Shown: in pieces, positions 1 to 11,540 of the stretch | How the letters are laid out: the number at the start of each line of letters is the position of its first letter | How positions within the stretch are numbered: position 1 is the first letter of the stretch | Assembly: GCA_031213475.1 (NCBI GenBank) | Contig: JARUPZ010000009.1 | Span: 3,621,001 to 3,685,000 of the forward strand | DNA length: 64,000 nucleotides | Direction of reading: 5' to 3' | Origin: Nereocystis luetkeana | Taxonomy: Eukaryota; Sar; Phaeophyceae; Laminariales; Laminariaceae | The notes under the pieces: model-generated | What the model saw: only the letters and a program-made list of their open reading frames with translations | Told to the model about the DNA's origin: nothing | The model's database searches: none | Position numbers and translations under genes: made by a program

Positions 1-2779
1 GAATGCCGCAATTATGCGCTGTTAGACGGGTCCAAAGAGGTCACCAAGTTGGAATCGGGTGATGAACCTCCATGGCCTCGGTCTATGGGCGGGCGCACGA
101 CTTCGATGTCATAAAGAAAACTGGTTGCGTATCGGTGCTGCGCAGCGGGAACTCTCACGAAAGGAGGGTTGCCGGAGTTTTTCTTGGGGCTACCGCCTCG
201 TTACGCAGCAAGATATGACCAGCCGTTTCGGGGGCACCATTCTCCCCGTCGTCGCCCACCTCTGGTACAAGGTCCGTTATTATCACGGGTGGCTCGGCGA
301 AATCTTCGCCTGAAAAACATCACCCACCAACTGCATCGTGCGCTTGTTAGACGACCCCGGACCAGTTAGGCTGACCCGCGCTCCTTCTCGCAACACTGCA
401 TCTGTAACATGTTGTAGACGAGCTCAATTGGTGGTGGCCTCAAATTCGCCGAGGCAGAGCTCTTTGGCGTTGGCTCGTGAACCACGTTGGTGAGTCTGGC
501 GCAGTCGAACTTGCCGACCCCGTCGCGACGATTTGATTTTATTGAGTTAGTGACTACTAGTAGGCATTTCTGGGTCTGCAGAGTATTACTCGGTCCCAAC
601 TACGTAGCTAACTGTAATGATTGCATTTTCTTACCGCTAGCAGGCGTTAGTTTCTGCTTTGAATTATTCATTTCTTTCGGAATTCTCTTCTTTAGGGGGT
701 GTTCTTCCTTGCCGATTATCTCATGTTTTCGCTTGCGTTTGCTTTGTGGATACAATACATTTTTGATGACACCAAACTAGTTATTCAACACAACACTCGC
801 CGCTGTATCTGGCTAGGGTGTCGCGTGCTTCTGGTCATGATTGTGTTTGGCAGATTGTTTCTGTATCCTGCCTCCAAGAAATATTTGTGTCACATATCGC
901 GATTCTCAGCCGGATATCTAATACGTTTGTTGGATCCTCCGTTGCGTCCGGGCGAGGTATACCATACGCCATTTGGCCGCGTATCTGGTTTGGTTGCAGC
1001 ATTTTCTTCACACTTAGCCTTTTGATTCCTGTTTTTGGGTCTTCCCCATTTCTATGTCGTCTTAAGAGCAAGCCCTACAGCCATCTCACCATCGTGAAAC
1101 GTGATTTGGTCTCGTTGTTCCGCACTCGACGTTGCCAATGTAATGCCAGCAGTCTCTTTGATATATGAAGCGTATTTGACGGGGGTCTATGTACCCCCCC
1201 CTCCTCAACCTATGGTCTCGTTGTGTGCTTCGGTTGCCCCTTCGACTCTCCCCTTTTTCTCCTGTTTCTGCTTCAGCTATAGTAGGTATGACCTTTTCTT
1301 CGCGGGCTACGCGCCACCCTGCGATCAATTTCGATCTGATAAAAAAAGTGCTTTTCTCGGTTCCTTGTATACGCTGCCTTCATCAGCACCACGTTGCGAC
1401 CTTGAACGATTTTGTCGTGGAATCAACACATAGCATGGTTCGGCGTTTTTTTAACCCGCGCCCCCGCCCCGGCATTTTGCATAGGAGCGGCAGGCACAAC
1501 ATGATTTATGTTTCTTCCGGCCTACCTCTTCCATGCACGAAGTTTGGTTTCTAAGCAGTATGTCGTATTGTCATTTCGCACTCTTATCCGGCGCCTTGGC
1601 ATCAATTGGCTTCAACGCAGAGTCCCCGCGTGTGTAGGCCCTCTGACAAGCATTTTCTAAGATTTATAACGGGAGATTCGCGTTTCTGTTCGGCAGCCAC
1701 CACACCCAAGTTAGTTTCGTTCCACGCCGGTCGAGCCGTTCAGCATGTTTTCGGCAAGACGCTTTTCTCGCCTACCCTTTGAGGGCTCTGGGCGAGCATT
1801 CCTTATGTCTTTCTCGATCCTGCAATGTATTTCGTTTTTGAAGCGGAAAAACAATACTCTTTTTACTCTTGCATGACTTCACATTTGATTATCACTTGCA
1901 AGACGACTGTGTTTACCTCGTTCTCCTTACCAAAGCATCAGCATGATTCCCTACTTTCAATATTTCGTGTTGATATTTTGGGTTCTCCGGGTATCCCTTG
2001 ACTGAGCGTGCTCCAAATCATTCGACAAACCTTTCGGCTACCTCGACTGTCCAGCGTCTTACTACTTATCCAAATTGGGCAGTACTTCCCGTAGTCGAAT
2101 AAAGTTTTTTCTGAGTATATTTGCACCGTTTCTCATCCGACTTGTTTTCGAGATCACGCGTCGCATACGTTCCTGAGGTCTACATTTTCGAGGCCTGCTT
2201 TCAGCTTGGCCGTTGTGTCTTGCTCTGAATTCGCCGTGCGTATCTCCTTTTGTGATATATCCCTTCTGGTAGGTCGGAATTAACACCGGTGAAAAAATCA
2301 TTTTACCTCTAACTTCGTGCTTAACGCTTCTCCTTCTATGATACTTTCCAAGATCCCTGCCTCGCCAACAATCGGTGCCTGTGCATGCGTTGTATTAACC
2401 CTGGTCCTAGCACCCCATCGGTGCTTCCAGGCAAATTGTTTGGCGCACGTCATACGCTTTTCATGCTTGCTGGATTGCTGTGCCCCCTACGTTGGATGCA
2501 CTCCCACTGCCTTTCTTCAGCACTGCGGAGTTCTGACGTTTGGTGCACATAATCAGCGTTCCGTGTGTCAGCTGCTGGTCTTTGTCCGGTGTTTTGTCTT
2601 TGGCAAGTTATGGAGGTGTGGGAGTGGTTGTGAGGCGCAGTGTGGCTCCGATCAATTCCTCCGAGTTATCGTGATGAACGGGTTCCATTCACAGAGTGGT
2701 CAATGCATCTGCGTATACAGCTCCTCAAGGTGGGCCCGTGTCTTTGCATTCCCGTCTTCTCTCTGTTGTTGTGGAGGCG
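1..2779. other. Left flank without a recognised gene
   Basis: All short reading frames here overlap one another on both strands and none shows a domain I know. The part from about 600 to 2300 is T-rich on the plus strand and resembles intronic or decayed intergenic DNA. A cysteine-rich 180-residue frame (2317-2859) runs across the LTR boundary at 2780, so it is unlikely to be a real gene. I see no RNA gene in this stretch. Confidence 0.5.
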
Positions 2780-3187
2780 TGAAAAATAGGCAGTATTCAC
2801 ATAACCTATTGAGTCAATGCTTCGTAAGTTGCGCTTCAACTATCTTCACCGCAATGTGAGCAACGGGATATTTCGATGACCTCTTCAGCAGTTCCTGTAG
2901 GCGACGAGTTGCAGCCACAGGCCGTCGTCGATAGACGTTGCTGTAAGGGGCCATCAAAATAGAGTGCCTGGAGAGTTTGCACACACCGCACATTCACCGG
3001 TCAAACCCCATCGGAACTTACCCCAGTTCATCGTCCTAAGCCTTTATTGTCCTGAAGCGCCGTTTTTACGAGAGTCATCTACTCTTTACATTCTCGACTC
3101 ACAGCGTGTCAGCTCGGTCAGTTAAAAGGCTGACAGCGCCAATCTTTGCAGCCAACTATGCCGGGGTATCATCGAAAATTCTTGACA
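2780..3187 (+). repeat. 5' LTR of the Copia element
   Basis: About 408 bases align from end to end with 8346-8768. Shared blocks include the CGTCCTAAGCCTTTATTG stretch and the CACAGCGTGTC and GCTCGGTCAGTT stretches near the end. The right end reads CTTGACA where the other LTR reads CCTAACA, and the left end has also lost the clean TGTTAGG, so the terminal inverted repeat has decayed in this copy. The left boundary is good to a few bases only. Confidence 0.88.
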
Positions 3188-3495
3188 CGCTTTTGAAGCA
3201 TCGTTTTTCAGGGCGGCGCGTGCATCGGGAACCTTCGGGGGCCCGGAGCAGGAGCAGCAGCTGGGGAATTTACCCTAAGATCCTCGGGTGTATTCTGATT
3301 ATTCATCGATCCGACGCCACTGCTTGGTTCCGCGATTCAGCAGCCCAACACAGACTCGGGCAGGTGTTGTCATATATTTCAACATCGCGATCGAGCCTCG
3401 GGTTCGTCTTCATGTGACCGAGACTCGGATTCCTCTTTATCTACTTTATCGTGGGCTTCGAAGGAACAGTTCCGCTGTAGCGTGGAGAGGTCACC

Positions 3496-4290
3496 ATGGA
3501 GGGCGTGGCGTCCAACAACACGCAGGCAGTAATCAGGAACTGCCCCGTCTTCACCGGCAGGAACAAGGAGTCGTTTCAATAAGTGAAGAGCATGCTGCGC
3601 GCCTACCTGTCTCTCAACAGCAAGGCCGTATTGGAAGTGTTTCAAGGCAAGGCGCAGCCATCATCTACGCTTGGCAGCACCGACACCGCTACGCGTAATG
3701 CTGTCGTTGAACACAAATGTCTGCAGGTGAGCCTAGATTGCTGGAGCGTTCTACTTCTCTCCCCATCTGGCTCTGCCTATAACACCGTCAATAAGTGCGA
3801 GGGGAAGCGGCGAGAAGGCGGGGCGGGGCATGGACAGCTGGCGTGGAAGCCTTTCACAGAGAAATACAACGGCCACACTAAGACGAGTGCCGTGAACCCC
3901 CCGAGGAAATGGGATAGACAGTACACCACGAGAGGCACGAGGACATCAGTTTCCGCGCCCTTCCGCCGGAGTACGAGAGGGTGCGAACTGCCATCTACAA
4001 GAGGCGGCACTTTGGACTGGACGGCATTCGGCACATGGTACACACGGTGTACGCCGACAAAGTTTCGCGCTCCATCAACGCTGATCCGACCGCAGGCCGC
4101 GGCATTGCCATGCAGGTGGTATGGCACACCAGTAGTGACGCGCAGTGCAACTACGGAACATGATTCGGACACGCCACGCAAGACTGTGCCACCCTGAAAA
4201 CGGAGCACCGGCGTGGGCACAATCCCAGGGTTTAGCAACATCCACGCAAACGGTACTTGCCTCGCCACGGAAAGAGGCGATCAGGAGACG
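3496..4290 (+). pseudogene. Copia Gag remnant
   Basis: The start is the ATG at 3496, in a good context (caccATGG), which opens a frame beginning MEGVASNNTQAV. It meets a stop after about 27 codons and continues in the same sense with VKSMLRAYLSLNSKAVLEVF, which looks like a normal capsid helix region. Further frame changes follow. Near 4146 a CCHC-like knuckle is visible (C-N-Y-G ... F-G-H-A-T-Q-D-C), with its second cysteine missing and an internal stop. Gag would package the element RNA in the cytoplasm; this copy cannot make an intact protein. Confidence 0.8.
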
Positions 4291-4837
4291 CGAGAAGAGG
4301 GCGTGATAGGAATCAGTGGTGCTCTTTCTATAGGAGCACTACGCATAGCGATTCGGACTGCCGTACCCAGCATGGTGTCGGCAGTGCAAACGCCGGGAGC
4401 GCTAACTAGGCCGCCAACTACATCGACCACCCGATTTAATTCACCGCAGTGGAGGCGCAGATTGAGGAGAAAGCGTTTAGGCCATTTAGCCCCACATATG
4501 AACCACACCAGTGGGCTGTTCGGAGCTTTCGTTGGCGTAAGCGGAAAAGAGACTGGTGGCTCGCTTTCCATGGTAGAGGGAGAACCGGCCTTTCAACTGC
4601 GATCCCGAGAGCACATCGTCGGGGGTTTTACGGCTATGACCTGTGCTCTAGTGATGGTGGATTTTCTCCGCTGTCCCTGGCTCTCGTATGGCAACTCCCT
4701 GTATGCCAGAATAGCCAAGACCCCCCATGGCCAGCCCGGCGTCTGTGGAGGCGTCGCCAGTACGGACGATGGGTCGGCTCTCACGATTGGTCTAACCGCG
4801 AGGCCGCGGACACGCCACAGCAACGACCCCGTGAAAT

Positions 4838-5081
4838 GTTCTGGTGGGCAGTGGCGCGTCAGGACATTACTTCGACAACGCCATCATCTCCGGACTCCGG
4901 GACAGAGTGAAAAAGTACAAGGTGTTGGACGACCCGGAAAAATTCTCTACCGCTGGGGGGGGCAATTTATTGGCACTGCGCAGGGAGGTTACCGGGGCAA
5001 CGTCATCGACGACAAAGGAGTGCGACGGTCAATGAACCTTTCGTGTTTGTTTGTGCCTGGCCTGGGACGTAACGGTTTCTA
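4838..5081 (+). pseudogene. Copia aspartic protease remnant
   Basis: The frame carries GSGASGHYFDN, matching the Copia protease core D-S-G-A-S-G-H, with the catalytic Asp changed to Gly. Downstream come TAGGGNLLAL and, in another frame, SCLFVPGLGRN, both usual in this protease family between the active site and the integrase. The enzyme would cut the Gag-Pol polyprotein. The Asp to Gly change alone should abolish activity, and a frame change separates the two halves. Confidence 0.78.
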
Positions 5082-5339
5082 GGCCGAGCAAGCTAACGTT
5101 GTGGTGTCTTTCTTAGATATGACCAACCCAAGGCTGGAAGCTCACAACCTCTTTTTTTAGCTCGAAGCGCTGAGGCACGATCTATATTCTTTCTCGCTGG
5201 ACCTCGCCGGCGGTGGCAACGAGCCGGGGCTGGGAATGCAGGCTGCGACAAACGCCAACCTGAGGCATCGGGGACCAGGATACCTCAATCGCAATAGCTT
5301 CAACCTTCAAAACATAACCTTGATAACAACGGGGAAAGT

Positions 5340-5890
5340 TTCGACGGGCCTGTGCCAGACTGTGGTTTGTGCGCCGTGGGCCATCGAAAAACCACCAATC
5401 ACAAGGTTAACGTCCCTTCCCAACTCGTTTTTGCAGACCTGATGGGTTCTTTAACCCCAGAGGTCCTCGGGGGCTGAACACACGTCACTATTATTTCCGA
5501 GGAGTACACGAAGGGGACGGAGACCTTTTAGCTGAAGTCCAAGCACGACGCTCTCTGCTCAATTCAGGTATTCGTACAATATGTGGTGATTCCGAGTATA
5601 TTCCGCGTTGAGCGTTTGAGGGTGATCCCGACAAAGTGTGGGCTAAGGACGCGGGTCTAGGCGGTGGAAGGACGACTGGTTAGGTAAAGCAACAACAGCA
5701 AGAGCTATCGACTGTAGAATCTGGCCACCCGGCGCAGTATGCAGAGCCGGAACGTCGTCTTCATCGTGACACCATCGCCCCTATTTCTGCCACCATTGGA
5801 AGAAACTTTGCAGCAGATTAATCTGCCAAGCAACGGCATGAGCGACTACAACTACAGCGCAGACGACGAATTGCCAGGCGATCTTTGAGG
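5340..5890 (+). pseudogene. Copia integrase remnant
   Basis: One frame reads CAVGHRKTTNHKVNVPSQLV followed by VFADLMGSLTPEVLGG, a stop, THVTIISEEYTKGTETF, a stop, LKSKHDAL and VVIPSIFRVERLR. This follows the Copia integrase core, including the first catalytic Asp in FADLMG and the segment that leads to the second Asp. Much of the C-terminal half is deleted or unreadable before the reverse transcriptase begins near 6440. Integrase inserts the cDNA into host DNA; this one is inactive. Confidence 0.8.
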
Positions 5891-6439
5891 TTGAACTTCC
5901 CTGTTGGAATCGCTTACTGGTGCTTCTGCTGACAACATCGCCGTCGGCGGGCTCTCAAACAATCTCCTGCTGGCCGAACGCTTGGAGCCGACCAGAAAGA
6001 ACGCTAGGAGGGACACGCTGGACAGGAGGAGCTGCAGGACCACCGCAAGAAGGGGTGATGTCTGGGGGAGCGCCTATGGATGGAATTTTGCAGGAGGTTG
6101 TTCGCAAACTACGGGAGCAGGCGATAGCACCCGCGGGGGCTTCACTGGGAACACTACTGGCTGGACCACAGACGCTTCGACGGCGGGGACATTTTGGTCA
6201 AGAAGCGACTCATGCGGTTACACGTGCTGGCACTGCAACACAATCGTTTGCGAAGCATACCGTTCACAACCGTTCAGGTTTCCCCGCGGGCTCAATCCCT
6301 ATGCCAAGGAAACTCTGCTGGATATCGCGTATGAGAAAGACAGAGCAGATCCTACCGTCGAGTACGCCTATGACGCCACGACCCTTCAAATCTGTGCGGT
6401 CAGGGAGAAGGCGCAAATAACTCCAGGCACCAATGAAGA

Positions 6440-7080
6440 GGCCATAACTCTATCAGCTAAAGCTCAGTGGCAAGAGGCCTCAGACAAGGAAGTGGCAAGC
6501 CTGAAAAATAATAGTGTCTACACCCTCCTGCCCGCGACCTCTGTCCCCGCGGAACACAGAATATCGGCGGTAGGTGGGTTAACAAGGTCAAGGCGGACAA
6601 TAACACAAGGGAAGCGTTGTTGTACAAGGATGGGGACGCTTGCCAGGCATTGGTGGCGGCAGCACGTTCACTCCCGTCTACAGGCTGCACAGAGCATCCG
6701 AATGGTTCCGGGAATAGCGGTGGAGTACAACCTGATGTGTTGGCAGCTAGACAACAATACCGCCTTTCTAAACGCCGATGTCACAGAGGAAGTTTACGTT
6801 AAGATGGCACCCGGATACGAGCAGTTCGACGAAAACGTAGTCCCGCTGATAATGAGGCTCTTGAAAAGACTATACCGCCTCCGCCAGAGCCCGACCCACT
6901 GCTGGAACAAGATCCACAAACATCTGGTGGAAATTGTCTTCAAAAGTCTCAAGTCGGACCCGTGCGTCTACACCTACTCGGAGTACGGTGCCATTTATAC
7001 CCTGACTTTGTATGTCGACGACGATCGTTTCCTCGGAACAGATGCCCTAGTACTGGGGCAGATCTAACAGAAGTTCATGA
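6440..7080 (+). pseudogene. Copia reverse transcriptase remnant
   Basis: The domain begins with WQEASDKEVASLKNNSVYTL and passes through a frame change into CWQLDNNTAFLNADVTEEVY, which holds the first catalytic Asp of Copia polymerases (QLD). It then reads MRLLKRLYRLRQSP and TLYVDDDRFLG, with the YVDD catalytic box. It copies the element RNA into DNA. Stops near 7067 and a frame change inside the fingers region break it. This is the best preserved part of the element together with the RNase H region that follows. Confidence 0.9.
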
Positions 7081-7337
7081 ATCGTTTCTGAATGACGAAC
7101 ATGGGAGACGTGTCACTCGTGCTACTCGGGATGGGTGTTAATCGTGACCGCGAGAAGAAAACAGTTACCATCACCCAGGAGAAATATACCAAGTCGCCGC
7201 TGGAGCAGTACGGTATGGTAAACTGCAAATCAACCTAAACGCCTGGTGTGGAAAATGAGATGTAGCTGGACCAGCGGGAGGAGAGGCCTCAAAGTATAGA
7301 GGAGAAACAGCGTTTCCAAGCCATCAAGGGCAGCGAA

Positions 7338-7971
7338 ATGTACCTTGGACAGGGGACTCGCTGCGACATCTTATACGTCGTAAATAAACTGTCAAGGGCG
7401 ATGGATGAACTGTCCAAAGCTCACATGGCCGCAGCCAAACATGTACTTCGCTACTTGGCCGGAACGGGGGATTTCGCCAACAAGGAAAAGCAAGGTGGTT
7501 TCAATTTTACTGCATTCTCCGATGCAAACTGTGGCAACAACCCGGTACACAGCAAGTCCTCGTATATTGTCTTCCTTGTGGACGCCCGGGTTAGCTTCAA
7601 GCTGGGGGTGAAGGGACTGACGGCGCAATGTACTATAACGGCAGTACTCGTGGACGCAGCGCTACCGATGAAGGAAGCGGGGTTCAGCTCTAACACGATG
7701 AAGAGACTGGGACTCGGCATGCGCTTCGACAGCGTACCACTATATATCGACAACACCTCGGCTCTGCACGTCCCCGGAAAATGGGACCTACAGTTCGCGA
7801 CTTAAGCATTTGGCCCTACGGAACTTCTACATGCGAGAACTAGTCAAGGAGGGCAGAGTCACCGCCTTATATGCAAAGACAGATGGCAACCTTGCTGATA
7901 TTGGCTCGAAGCATCTCGGTAAGCAAAGGCAGCGGTACCTCCTCAAGTTGATCAGCGAATGTAGGGCCTGA
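7338..7971 (+). pseudogene. Copia RT C-terminus and RNase H remnant
   Basis: A 155-codon open frame starts MYLGQGTRCDILYVVNKLSR and carries HVLRYLAGTGDF, FTAFSDANCGNNP and VPLYIDNTSALHV, the usual thumb and RNase H blocks of Copia elements. After a stop at 7803 the frame shifts and continues as ALRNFYMRELVKEGRV and LADIGSKHL, the normal C-terminal tail, ending at 7971. RNase H removes the RNA template during cDNA synthesis. The active-site Asp in FSDAN is present, but the frame break makes the copy non-functional. Confidence 0.9.
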
Positions 7972-8117
7972 TGGTGAGAAACTTTAGTTAGTCAAACTGT
8001 AGGGGTTCCTTTTTGCTGTTTTTTTTACTTTCTACTTTCGCGGGAATGGGGGAGGTACATTGCACAAGATTTATTGTTTATACACAATCTGAGTGTTTTA
8101 GTGAAGCCGTGGAGTTG

Positions 8118-8290
8118 CTTCCAACAAGTATTGGCGATCGTTAGCCATGATCGCTACTTGAGTAACGTCTCTGCCGCTTCCAACAAGTAAGTGCTGATGA
8201 TCGTTAGCCATGATCGGCGCGTTAGTGAAAACATTTTCGCCTCCACCTAGTACTGGTAATCGTTAGCCGTGATCAGGACTTTAGTCATGT
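8118..8290 (+). repeat. Three 62-bp repeats with a GATC hairpin in the Copia 3' leader
   Basis: Three imperfect direct repeats lie between the end of Pol and the polypurine tract. Each starts with CTTCCAACAAGTA or a variant and contains GATCGTTAGCCATGATCG or a close variant at 8136, 8199 and 8258. Each motif can fold back on itself through GATC/GATC. Such subterminal repeats may be regulatory or packaging signals, but that is inference. Confidence 0.7.
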
Positions 8291-8336
8291 TCTATAGAGC
8301 TGAGATATGCATCGTCAATCCATTGGGACATGCATT

Positions 8337-8345
8337 GAGGGGGAG
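8337..8345 (+). promoter_or_regulatory. Polypurine tract of the Copia element
   Basis: GAGGGGGAG sits immediately before the TGTTAGG start of the 3' LTR, which is the expected position of the primer for plus-strand cDNA synthesis. Confidence 0.85.
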
Positions 8346-8768
8346 TGTTAGGAAACAGGAGGGATATATGTAACCTATAGAGTCAATGTTCGTAAGTTGC
8401 TGCTGTGTTCAACTAATTACACCGCATTACGTATGAGAAACGGGATATTTCCATGACCTGCTCAGCAGTTATTGTAGTCGACGAGTTGCCGCCACAAGTT
8501 GTCGTCGATAAACGTGGCTGTAAGAGGCCATCAAGGTTGAGGACCTGCAGTGTCAGCACACACCCCACGTTCACTCGTCAAACCGTATGTGAATTAAACA
8601 CCGTCCTTCGTCCTAAGCCTTTATTGCCCTGAAGCCGCCTTTCTACAAGAGTCTTCCATTATGTACATACACCGTCGACACACAGCGTGTCTGCTCGGTC
8701 AGTTGAAATACTGACATCGCCAATATATGCAGTCTACTGTACAGGGGTGGTATCAAATATTCCTAACA
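8346..8768 (+). repeat. 3' LTR of the Copia element
   Basis: The repeat is 423 bases long and bounded by a perfect 7-base inverted repeat, TGTTAGG at the start and CCTAACA at the end. It matches 2780-3187 along its length with substitutions and small gaps. The promoter and polyadenylation signal of the element should lie here, but I do not see an unambiguous one. Confidence 0.92.
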
Positions 8769-10114
8769 GGCCTTGTTGTTATCTATTTGTCCTCCTTCAA
8801 AACAATGTTGTTTCCCCTCTTGCTCAGAAGCTTCAGATAATAAGCAAGGTTCGCTATTGCATTGAGCCCAGCGAGTGTGAGTTTTTGAGAGAACCGGAGT
8901 AAACCTGCACGACAGCTGTGCTTGCCTCATACTGCCTTTGGGCACTGATGATATATTACCGGCGGCCCCACGTTTTGTAACACATGTGTATTACTGTCTG
9001 CTCTAAGAGGAACACTGGCGTTCAAGAACCCCCTTGATCCAGAGTTTCCGGTTCTCAAATTTGTAGATGTTTGTTTTCGGATCTTAACAAGCTGCGTTTA
9101 GAACTTCGGCTGGTCCGTGCTCACCGGAAAGCGACGATTATTAGTCAGACGTTCATCACAGCAGCATGTATCTCAGTCGAGATTTATCGCCCGCTGGCTG
9201 TCAACAGAGGCGTGAACATCCACTAACAGGTGCTTCAGAGGTCGAAATTTGTCGATATTTGAGGTGCACAATATGATACATAAATAAAACCCTCAATTCA
9301 ACATTTGGACTTCACTTGCCGACGTCTAGAAGTCTTCACAGGATGCTTGCGCCAGCATAAATGGAAGGGGGGCCATGATGGGGCCTGTTAGGGCGTCGAG
9401 TGGGCCTGACGGAGATCGTAGGCAGCGATAAATTACTTACGAGGTGTTTTCGTGTTTCTTCGTTGCGATCGAGTAGCACGAACACATCGCCAAAACCCTA
9501 CAATGTTGAATATCACTCAAGGGAGCATAGCATAATGGCTTCATCATCGATGAAGTAATGCCGTTCACTAGAAGATTGCTGTTCCCCAGGCAACCGATGT
9601 AACCCTTAGGCAGTCGTCGTCAAAGAATTGTCCTGGCGCAAACCCTCGTTCCCATGATGGGTAGTGAAGTATTGCATCCAAACAAACTTAAATATGGGTT
9701 GAGAACCAGTACTCTCGTATATTTGCGTCAACCATTCTGCAACCACGAAATACGGATCTTGGTTGCAAATAACTCACTCCAATTCCAGATCGCACGAATA
9801 TGTTGCGAAAACGCAGTCGTGCGGGTTCTCGAAGATGCATTTTTATGCATGTCAGCGTCTTCTAAATACCAAAAGTGCTATCGAAAACCGTTTTCAGGCC
9901 GCTTGATATGCAATATATTGCGAGGTTTCAAACAGGACACTCTTAACGGGAAGAAGAACAGGATATCATGCCAACAAAAACGTACCAGTTTCATTTCAAA
10001 ATGTTTGAACCTCTGCTTGATACGGTGACTTCAAGTATTCGGGGTACTCATTCGTTGAGGGCTGCAGAATGCAGTATGAAGTTCAACCCGTAAAAGCTTT
10101 GTGTATCCGAGCGT
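8769..10114. other. Gap between the Copia and DIRS-like elements
   Basis: No domain, RNA gene or repeat is recognised. A 124-codon open frame at 9654-10028 on the plus strand is the longest here. It has no motif I know and no paralogue in the window, so I treat it as chance. Confidence 0.5.
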
Positions 10115-10194
10115 AAAATGAAACTTCCTGTAGGGAGGTGGAGTTAGCGGAGGCGTTTCGTAATTCGAACTATTCGGGCATAATCGTCAGTTAG

Positions 10195-11540
10195 TTGAGG
10201 CGAGATCGGACGTCGGTCAGTTGCTTCTGGCCACAGGAGCTGTTTGGTCTTAGATGGCCGCTGCAGCAACAACGAGAGCTCGTAGCAGTAGTGGGCCCAG
10301 ACAATGGATTCATGTTCCTATTCGTCATCGCTAACCAGTACATCCTCCCAGGAGGAGGCGAGGACCCCCCGCTGGATATGGTGGTGGGTGTGGAGACCTC
10401 GCCCGACGTGGGGGGTGAGCAAGGAAGAGGACCTGGCCTACCTGGCCCCGCAGCAGCTGCTGGAGGCATCGGTCAAGGCAGAGACGCGGGCATCCCGGAC
10501 CTTCCCCCGGCAACAGCCGATCCTGCCATGACGGCTGAGCTGCAAAATAGTTGTTGGCGACAAACCAAGCGATCGCGGCTCGGCAGGCATGCCTGGAAAA
10601 CATCAATGCTCACCAACAACTGCAGAAGTAACAGCAACAGCAGCAACGGCAGAAACTCCAGCCATTTGGGCATGTCGCCCAACCCCCGGGGGGCGTTCTC
10701 GCCGGACGCATGCTTGCCCCGTGGACCAACGGGAGCCATGGGAGGTCAGCCGCTGCCAGCACCGAAATATGCGAACCTGGAGGCTGCGATCTCCGCCGGC
10801 GTCAAAGCTACCACAAAGCAGGTGGCCGACATATTTTTTTTATCGCTAGCAGGGTTTGAATATGTCGAAGGTTTCAATCCACCCACCCCTTCTTCTGGCG
10901 CTCAACGAGGTGGCTTACGTCTATGAAGCTGTCACAAAGCAGCTTCCGCCGCTGTCTCAATTCGCGGTAGAGGATTTGCATTCTCCTCTTAAGCCAGGCA
11001 GGAGCCGGTGGGCATGCCAGCGAACGTGCACTTCACCACGTTCCTTCCGGTGTTCGTAGCAACCCTTAGCTACGGCATGGAGGGAGCGCAAGCGGTGTGC
11101 AATATTAGGGTTCGCGCCGTACGGGAGGAACGTGAACACGTAAAAATTACAGTGGATGCCTACCTGTGCCACCACTACAAAACACTCCTGGACTACAAGG
11201 ACAAGGTTCACGAGGTGCCTATCACAGCCATGAACGTCAGTCTGCAGGGGGGCATGTTGGACCTCGCGACGCACGGCCGCGTCATGCACCATACGCAAAA
11301 GTATTCACCTCCCCCGGCCGGCAAAGAGGTCTCCGTGGCCGCACTGGCCTTCCCACGGCTGAGAGAGCTGTTGGAGAAGGCGCGGGAGTCCGTCACTCGG
11401 AGCGTCATATTTTCTGGAAACAGGAGGCCGAATACACAAACTCCAAGAGGAAGGGAGCCCCAAACGCAGGAGAGCTGCGGGTTGTCCAGAAGCAAGGCTT
11501 GGCCGGCGCCGAAGGAGGAAGCGGGTCCACTTTCTAGAGT
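10195..11540 (+). pseudogene. Gag-like protein of the DIRS-like element
   Basis: The N-terminal part is proline, glycine and serine rich and ends in a short Asn/Ser-rich run. Then follow AAISAGVKATTKQVADIF, NEVAYVYEAVTKQLPPLSQF and, in a third frame from about 11008, VRAVREEREHVKITVDAYL and HHYKTLLDYKDKVHEVPI. The same series appears on the minus strand at 17460-18440, so this is a real conserved protein and not chance. The charged stretch around residues REEREHVKITV could form a coiled coil. I call it Gag only from its place ahead of the reverse transcriptase. At least two frame changes break it. Confidence 0.7.

Larger units (their letters stand above)
2780..8768 (+). mobile_element. Ty1/Copia LTR retrotransposon, degenerate
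   Basis: This is a complete but dead LTR element of about 6 kb. Two related terminal repeats flank a decayed Gag-Pol region whose order is Gag, zinc knuckle, protease, integrase, reverse transcriptase, RNase H. Integrase before reverse transcriptase is the defining order of the Copia superfamily. A polypurine tract lies directly before the 3' LTR. The coding region is split by many stops and frame changes, the protease catalytic Asp is replaced, and the two LTRs differ by many substitutions and small indels, so the insertion is old. I could not find a clear target-site duplication or primer-binding site. The reading frames resemble Copia elements I associate with brown algae; that last point is from memory. 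Confidence 0.93.

Noticed and set aside
2317-2859. 180-residue cysteine-rich open frame
   Set aside because: Its last 80 bases lie inside the 5' LTR, and no motif or start context supports it.
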